In this document: piece by piece, positions 17,328 through 21,596 of the stretch | Numbering within the stretch: the first letter of the stretch is position 1 | Layout: every line of letters begins with the position of its first letter | Source of the DNA: Lachnospiraceae bacterium | GTDB lineage: Bacteria; Bacillota; Clostridia; Lachnospirales; Lachnospiraceae | Direction: 5' to 3' | Assembly: GCA_900751785.1 (NCBI GenBank) | Contig: CAADSM010000150.1 | Location: forward strand, 1 to 21,596 | Length of the DNA: 21,596 nucleotides | The notes under the pieces: model-generated | The model's input: the letters and a program-made list of their open reading frames with translations, nothing else | The model's database searches: none | Told to the model about the DNA's origin: nothing | Program-made: the position numbers and the translations under genes

Positions 17328-17630
17328 ATGACAGATGTATATACTGCTACAATATTATTTGTGATCACGTTTCTTCTTATCTGCTGGGTCGTTACGGAAT
17401 TTCAGATCTATAATAACACCCACAGCATGAATGATGAGATGAAGAAGCCGCGTATGGCGTCATGGCTGACGGTGGGACAGAACAGGTTCTGGGAGGCAGT
17501 GGACAGTATCCGAGGCATCCGGCAGGGCAGACTGAGAGAAGAGAATAAGAGCACATACCTCTTTGGAATAAAGAGGAGAGATAAAAAAGAGGAAAGCCGT
17601 ATGGCCAGAAGAATAGGACAGCGTCAGTGA
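17328..17630 (+). CDS. Small single-pass membrane protein, unknown function
   Basis: This 100-residue protein is one I do not recognise. Residues 5-23 (TATILFVITFLLICWVV) form one clear membrane span at the N-terminus, suggesting an N-out anchor. The following 75 residues are polar and end in a strongly basic tail with KRRDKKEES and RRIGQRQ. GGGAGAGG at 17314-17321 and a consensus-spaced promoter support expression. It is flanked by nth upstream and a hairpin plus the flavodiiron fusion downstream, and may share a transcript with the fusion gene because no terminator with a U-run separates them. Confidence 0.7.
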   Translation: MTDVYTATILFVITFLLICWVVTEFQIYNNTHSMNDEMKKPRMASWLTVGQNRFWEAVDSIRGIRQGRLREENKSTYLFGIKRRDKKEESRMARRIGQRQ

Positions 17631-17644
17631 TACTTAGATCTATA

Positions 17645-17720
17645 AGACAGTTAGGAGAACTGCCGCAGCAACAGGGTCTTGGAACAGGAAGCCCTCGCTG
17701 CTGCGGCATTCTCATTGTCT
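17645..17720 (+). promoter_or_regulatory. Long hairpin upstream of the flavodiiron fusion gene
   Basis: A nested fold pairs AGACA with TGTCT (17645-17649 / 17716-17720), GAGAA with TTCTC (17655-17659 / 17709-17713), TGCCGCAGCA with TGCTGCGGCA (17661-17670 / 17699-17708) and AGGG with CCCT (17673-17676 / 17692-17695). It begins 14 bp after the small membrane protein stop and ends 31 bp before the fusion gene. There is no U-run, so a processing, stability or attenuation element is more likely than a terminator. Confidence 0.5.
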
Positions 17721-17751
17721 GGAGATAAAAAAGAAAATGGAGGACAGGGAC

Positions 17752-20289
17752 ATGAAAAGTGTAAAGCTGAGAGACGATTTTTACTGGACCGGGATCATAG
17801 ATGACCAGCTTCGTGTTTTTGACATCATCATGTACACGGAGTTTGGGACGACATACAATTCCTATGTGATGAAGGCGGGAGATAAGATCGTCCTGTTCGA
17901 GACTGCGAAGGCAAAATTTTTTGACGAGTATCTTGAGAAACTGAAGGAAGTCATCGATGTGACGAAGATAGACTATCTGGTAGTGAGCCATACGGAGCCG
18001 GACCACGCGGGCAGCGTGGAGCGTCTTCTGGACTACAGTCCGCAGATGAAGATCCTTGCGACCGGATGTGCCATCGGATTTTTGAAAGAGATCGTAAACC
18101 GCGATTTTGTCAGTATTGCGGTCAAGGATGAGCAGAAGATGACGATCGGTAACCGGACGCTCAGGTTTCTGTTTGTGCCGAATCTGCACTGGCCGGATAC
18201 GATGTATACATTTATCGAGGAAGAGCAGATCCTGGTGACATGTGACTCGTTTGGAGCTCACTACTGTCTTCCTGAAGTCGTCTCCACGGAGATACAGAGT
18301 GAAGAGGACTATCAGAAAGCGCTGAAGTACTATTATGACTGCATCATCGGACCGTTTAAACCGTTCATGCTCAAGGCTCTGGACCGTGTGGAGGATATGG
18401 ATATCACAATGGTCTGCACAGGGCACGGACCGGTGCTTGTGGGCGACAGGATCAAGGCGGTGATGAAACAGTACAGAGAGTGGTCCACAGTGGTCAATCC
18501 AAATGAGAAGAAGACGGTGGTCATGCCTTATGTGAGCGCATACGGATACACGAAGATGCTGGCGGAGAAGATCGCAGAGGGGATCAGGGACAGCGGAGAC
18601 ATCGATGTGCGCATGTATGATATGGTGGAGGCTGATGCGGCGAAGGTCAGCGAAGAGCTCCTGTTCGCGGACGGCATACTGCTTGGAACACCGACGATCG
18701 TCGGAGAGGCATTGAAGCCGATCTGGGATCTGACACTGGGCATGTTCCCGGCAACACATGGAGGAAAGTATGCAGGCGCTTTCGGAAGCTACGGCTGGAG
18801 CGGCGAGGGTGTGCTGAATATCACGCAGAGGCTGAAGCAGCTTAAGATGAAGGTGTCGGAGGGATTCCGCGTCAGGTTTAAGCCGTCTGAGGCGGATCTG
18901 GTGAGCGCTTATGAATACGGCTATCAGTTTGGATGCACTGTGCAGGAGAAGGAGCCGGTGAAGCCGAAGAAGAAGGGCGCAAGAAGCCTTGTGAAATGTC
19001 TGGTCTGCGGTGAGATCTTCGACTCGTCGATCGAAGTGTGCCCGGTCTGCGGAGTGGGAAAAGAAAATTTCGTGCCGGTAGAAGCAGAAGAGACCGGATA
19101 TGTGAATAATACGGAAGAATATTACGTGATCCTCGGCAACGGGGCAGCAGGCTTTAACGCTGCGAAGGCGGTCAGGGAGAGAGACAGGACCGGCGCGGTC
19201 ATCCTGATCTCGGATGAACCCTATCCGGCTTATAACCGGCCGATGCTGACAAAATCTATCGTAGCCGGGCTGAGTGCGGAGCAGATCGCGATCGAAGGTC
19301 CGGACTGGTATGAAGAGAATAAGGTATACCAGATGCTCGGAAAGAAGGTCGTCTCTGTAGATATGAAGGAAAAAGAAGTGATCCTTGAGGACGGCGCGAA
19401 GGTACACTTTACGAAGCTGATCTACGCTCTCGGGAGCGAGTGCTTCATACCGCCGATGGAGGGAATCTCTCTTCCGGAAGTCGTGGCGATCCGGCGGCTC
19501 GCTGATGTGGAGAAGGCAGAGCGGCTCATGAAGGAAGCATCTGATGCAGTGGTGATCGGAGGCGGAGTCCTGGGTCTCGAGGCGGCATGGGAGCTGAAGA
19601 AAGCAGGGCTGAACGTGAAGGTCCTGGAAGTGGCGCCTGTGCTGATGGGACGGCAGCTTGACACAGGAAGCGCGGAGCTTCTCAAGAAGATTGCCTTGAA
19701 GAACGGCGTGGAGATCAGGACTGGAGTGACGGCAGAGGCGATAGAAGGGAAAGAGCATGTGACCGGAGTGCGGCTTGCAGGCGGCGAGGTGTGTCCTGCG
19801 GATCTGGTCATCGTATCTGCAGGTGTGCGCGCAAACATCGGACTTGCCCGGAGCATCGGCCTGGATACAGATCGCGCAGTGCTGGTCAACGAGCATATGG
19901 AGACGAATCTTCCGGGCGTCTATGCCTGCGGAGACTGCGCGCAGTACTGCGGCGCAAACTTTGCGATCTGGCCGGAGGCTGTCGAGCAGGGGAAAACTGC
20001 GGGAGCCAACGCAGCGGGAGAAAAAGCAGCATATGAGCCGGTCGCTGCGGCGCTTACGTTCCACGGGATGAATACCGCACTTTTTGCGGCAGGGGACAAC
20101 GGTAAGAACCCGAACCTCCTGTATAAGACAGCGGAGTTCCAGGATATGGGAAAAGGACAGTTCAGGAAATGCTATTTCCTCAATAACCGTCTCTGCGGCG
20201 TGATCCTGATCGGCGATCTGTCCGAGATGGCGAAGATGACAGAGGCGCTTGCAAAGCATGCATCCTATGAGGAACTGATGAAGAAATAA
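17752..20289 (+). CDS. Multidomain flavodiiron protein: diiron / flavodoxin / short-spaced rubredoxin / NADH:rubredoxin oxidoreductase fusion
   Basis: The 845-residue cytosolic enzyme is predicted to reduce O2 to water (and possibly NO) directly with NAD(P)H. Residues 1-245 form the metallo-beta-lactamase-like diiron domain with all ligands: His80, Glu82, Asp84, His85 (HTEPDH), His146, Asp165 and His225. About 255-400 form a flavodoxin domain for FMN (SAYGYTKMLA; GTPTIVGEA; GSYGWSGEG). Cys416, 419, 430 and 433 form a rubredoxin-like site with only 10 residues between the CxxC pairs. About 456-845 form an FAD/NAD oxidoreductase with GNGAAG (462-467), GGGVLG (603-608) and YACGDCAQ. This matches the class F enzymes described in Clostridioides. 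ATG 17752 follows GGAGG (17739-17743) at 8 nt; ATG 17737 would add five residues with a poorer site. Confidence 0.95.
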   Translation: MKSVKLRDDFYWTGIIDDQLRVFDIIMYTEFGTTYNSYVMKAGDKIVLFETAKAKFFDEYLEKLKEVIDVTKIDYLVVSHTEPDHAGSVERLLDYSPQMKILATGCAIGFLKEIVNRDFVSIAVKDEQKMTIGNRTLRFLFVPNLHWPDTMYTFIEEEQILVTCDSFGAHYCLPEVVSTEIQSEEDYQKALKYYYDCIIGPFKPFMLKALDRVEDMDITMVCTGHGPVLVGDRIKAVMKQYREWSTVVNPNEKKTVVMPYVSAYGYTKMLAEKIAEGIRDSGDIDVRMYDMVEADAAKVSEELLFADGILLGTPTIVGEALKPIWDLTLGMFPATHGGKYAGAFGSYGWSGEGVLNITQRLKQLKMKVSEGFRVRFKPSEADLVSAYEYGYQFGCTVQEKEPVKPKKKGARSLVKCLVCGEIFDSSIEVCPVCGVGKENFVPVEAEETGYVNNTEEYYVILGNGAAGFNAAKAVRERDRTGAVILISDEPYPAYNRPMLTKSIVAGLSAEQIAIEGPDWYEENKVYQMLGKKVVSVDMKEKEVILEDGAKVHFTKLIYALGSECFIPPMEGISLPEVVAIRRLADVEKAERLMKEASDAVVIGGGVLGLEAAWELKKAGLNVKVLEVAPVLMGRQLDTGSAELLKKIALKNGVEIRTGVTAEAIEGKEHVTGVRLAGGEVCPADLVIVSAGVRANIGLARSIGLDTDRAVLVNEHMETNLPGVYACGDCAQYCGANFAIWPEAVEQGKTAGANAAGEKAAYEPVAAALTFHGMNTALFAAGDNGKNPNLLYKTAEFQDMGKGQFRKCYFLNNRLCGVILIGDLSEMAKMTEALAKHASYEELMKK

Positions 20290-20301
20290 ATGGCAGGACA
20301 G

Positions 20302-20359
20302 AAAAAGTGCGCGGCGCACAGGGCAGACAGAATCCTCCCTGGTGCGGCGCGCGCTTTTT
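20302..20359. terminator. Strong bidirectional terminator
   Basis: The 18-nt arm at 20302-20319 pairs with 20342-20359, with one mismatch and one G-U pair. The stem has a GC-rich core and is flanked by AAAAA on the left and TTTTT on the right, so it can stop transcripts from both the flavodiiron gene and the convergent ferredoxin gene. Confidence 0.9.
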
Positions 20360-20373
20360 ACTGAAATAGCATG

Positions 20374-20424
20374 AAGAGCCGAGAAGAAGACCCGGTGCGG
20401 GGATTCTTCTCGGCTTCTTGTTTT
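20374..20424 (+). terminator. Second stem-loop between the convergent genes
   Basis: AGCCGAGAAGAA (20377-20388) pairs perfectly with TTCTTCTCGGCT (20404-20415), with an inner CCCGGTGCGGGG fold and TCTTGTTTT after it. It acts as a backup terminator on the plus strand and a 3' structure for the minus-strand gene ending at 20447. Confidence 0.7.
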
Positions 20425-20446
20425 GCAAAACTGCGGATATGACCGG

Positions 20447-21148
20447 TTATTCAAGGATGCGTCCGTCGATGGAGACCGTGACGACCTGGCAGGGCAGTGA
20501 TTTTCCGCCTGCCTGGACTGCCTTTTTGACTGCGGCCTCTAACCCGCCGCAGCACGGCACTTCCATGCGGACGACAGTCACGTCTTTGACGGAGTTAGTG
20601 CGGATGATCTCTGCCAGCTTTTCTGAATAATCGATGTTATCCAGCTTCGGACATCCGACCAGTGTGATCCGTCCTTTCATGAAATCCTCATGAAAACGGG
20701 CATATGCGTAGGCTGTACAGTCGGCTGCGATCAGAAGAGACGCGTTTTCAAAATAGGGCGCGCTGACCGGGGCAAGCTTGATCTGCACGGGCCACTGTCC
20801 AAGGCGCGAGCGGGCGCCGGAAGGAGCGGACGGTACAGGCTGTCCTGCCGCGGGATCGGAGTCAAGGCGGCGCATCATGCTGCCGGGGCAGGAATGAGGG
20901 GCAGCCGCCCGGTCGGCCATATTTTTCTTCACGGCTTCTGCGTCGTATGGCGCGGCCTCGCGCTCCACGAAGGAGATCGCTCCTGTGGGACATGCGGGAA
21001 GACAGTCCCCGAGTCCGTCGCAGTAGTCGTCCCGGAGAAGCTTAGCCTTTCCGTTTACCATTCCGATCGCGCCTTCATGGCATGCGGATGCGCAGAGACC
21101 GCATCCGTTACATTTTTCTTCATTGATCTGTATGATCTTTCTTATCAT
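20447..21148 (-). CDS. Ferredoxin-like iron-sulfur protein with atypical second cluster motif
   Basis: This 233-residue soluble protein has an N-terminal di-cluster ferredoxin domain. The first motif is canonical, CNGCGLCASAC (Cys13, 16, 19, 23). The second, CDGLGDCLPACP, has Cys43, 49 and 53, while the expected second Cys is Leu46. A variable Pro/Ser/Ala linker (about 85-120) leads to a C-terminal domain with AADCTAYAYARFHEDF, LVGCPKLDN and VEVPCCGGL-type cysteines (MEVPCCGGL here). It probably carries electrons in anaerobic metabolism; the partner is unknown. The start is set at the ATG read from 21148, since AAAGG lies 9 nt upstream; the ATG at 21157 directly abuts that site. It is convergent with the flavodiiron fusion, so a functional link is not implied by operon structure. 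Confidence 0.85.
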   Translation of the reverse strand: MIRKIIQINEEKCNGCGLCASACHEGAIGMVNGKAKLLRDDYCDGLGDCLPACPTGAISFVEREAAPYDAEAVKKNMADRAAAPHSCPGSMMRRLDSDPAAGQPVPSAPSGARSRLGQWPVQIKLAPVSAPYFENASLLIAADCTAYAYARFHEDFMKGRITLVGCPKLDNIDYSEKLAEIIRTNSVKDVTVVRMEVPCCGGLEAAVKKAVQAGGKSLPCQVVTVSIDGRILE

Positions 21149-21198
21149 GATATTCATCCTTTCTTTTTATCGATCGCATGATCTGCTTTCCGAGAGAT

Positions 21199-21241
21199 AT
21201 TGTAATACGGTCGGAATAGAAAAGCTGTTGTTTTAACAACA
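21199..21241 (-). promoter_or_regulatory. Promoter with -41.5 palindrome upstream of the ferredoxin-like gene
   Basis: On the minus strand, TACAAT (21204 to 21199) is a good -10 box with no recognisable -35 box. The palindrome TGTTGTT-AA-AACAACA (21241 to 21226, 7-2-7, perfect) is centred at 21233.5, which is 41.5 bp before the start site predicted at about 21192. That position is typical of class II activators such as CRP/FNR-family proteins. Confidence 0.45.
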
Positions 21242-21324
21242 AAATGGATGAATCATCGTCAAGGTCCGCTGCAGGCCTGCTTCCGCCAGAGTGCGGATCA
21301 GACTCTATGCAGAGTCGTTTGAGA

Positions 21325-21596
21325 TTATAAATCTATAAAGCTGTTTCCGCCTGCGCAGACATAGTAGGCTTTCTTATCCTCCGGCTTTACATAGATCTTA
21401 AGATCAGCAGAGTCCATGTGTTCGGCGCTGCATTTCTCAAGGATGGATTTTGCGATATCGTCGATGTCGAACTCGTAGTTCTGGTACTGGAGGAACATTT
21501 CATATCCTGCGGAAGCGGACGGTGCCGGCTCTGCCTGTGCCGGAGCTGGCCGCGGAGCAGCCTCCGGCCCCGCCGGCGGGGGAACCCCCCCCCGGC
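21325..21596 (-). CDS. DUF6465-like small protein, 5' end missing
   Basis: Only the C-terminal 89 or so residues lie in the window; the frame is open to the window edge and stops at TAA (21327 to 21325). It starts with an Ala/Pro-rich low-complexity linker (AAPRPAPAQAEPAPSASA). A compact domain follows: YEMFLQYQNYEFDIDDIAKSI, then DLKIYVKPEDKKAYYV and a short GNSFIDL end. The KIYVKPED-AYYV pattern matches, from memory, the DUF6465 family of Lachnospiraceae, whose function is unknown. No strong terminator follows; only GACTC/GAGTC (21301-21316) and other short stems lie before the ferredoxin-like gene on the same strand. Confidence 0.6.
   Translation of the reverse strand, partial: RGGVPPPAGPEAAPRPAPAQAEPAPSASAGYEMFLQYQNYEFDIDDIAKSILEKCSAEHMDSADLKIYVKPEDKKAYYVCAGGNSFIDL

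Noticed and set aside
17671..17698. Resemblance to the SRP RNA GGAA tetraloop region (CAGGGTCTTGGAACAGGAAGC)
   Set aside because: The pairing around GGAA and the AGCAG internal loop of SRP RNA are not reproduced, so calling it an SRP RNA is not supported.
17392..20454. Very long open frame (about 1,020 codons) on the minus strand
   Set aside because: It mirrors the flavodiiron fusion gene on the other strand. Its sequence is Cys/His/Arg-rich with no domain, and it runs through terminators and intergenic hairpins.
21226..21241. Rex operator before the ferredoxin-like gene
   Set aside because: The palindrome has 7-2-7 spacing, whereas the clostridial Rex site is TTGTTAA-N4-TTAACAA; the overlap is only partial.

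Overview
The window reads as chromosomal DNA from an anaerobic, low-to-mid GC Firmicute, most likely a gut Lachnospiraceae. Supporting signs are strong AGGAGG ribosome binding sites, a proline T-box, an archaeal/eukaryotic-type ProRS, paired YitT proteins, a PF06541 membrane protein, a multidomain oxygen-reducing flavodiiron protein and a DUF6465-like protein at the right edge. The assignment is inferred from protein character, not from a marker search.

Layout. 1-765: an RluA-family pseudouridine synthase on the minus strand. 766-1081: a divergent intergenic gap occupied by a 189-bp cloverleaf-like inverted-repeat element with 12-bp terminal repeats and a 4-bp flanking duplication. 1082-3522: an XpaC-like/TelA-like pair. 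3526-5366: proS with its own promoter, T-box leader and terminator. 5395-5605: a frameshifted relic resembling the C-terminal end of an alpha-L-fucosidase. 5622-10423: the str cluster rpsL-rpsG-fusA-tuf, with a second promoter in front of tuf and a strong terminator after it; rpoBC is not directly upstream. 10432-12525: a small REP-like repeat and two YitT-family membrane proteins, the second preceded by a 7-1-7 palindrome. 12632-13967: a zinc-finger-less DnaJ-family co-chaperone with a strong promoter and a roughly 250-nt hairpin-rich leader. 14054-17201: a four-gene operon rpiB, a TIM-barrel-like protein of unknown reaction, a PF06541 membrane/coiled-coil protein, and nth. 17267-17630: a small one-TM protein. 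17752-20289: an 845-residue flavodiiron / short-spaced rubredoxin / NADH:rubredoxin-oxidoreductase fusion. 20302-20423: two strong stem-loops separating it from a convergent ferredoxin-like gene (20447-21148, minus), which has a palindrome centred 41.5 bp before its predicted start site. 21325-21596: the 3' part of a DUF6465-like gene, cut by the window end.

Most genes are housekeeping: tRNA charging, decoding, elongation, rRNA modification, folding, pentose phosphate metabolism and base excision repair. The accessory interest lies in the oxygen-defence fusion enzyme, the ferredoxin-like protein with an atypical second cluster motif, the cloverleaf repeat, the fucosidase relic, and several palindromes and leaders that may be regulatory. 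I saw no phage, plasmid, CRISPR, rRNA or tRNA gene and no clear new defence or biosynthetic system.
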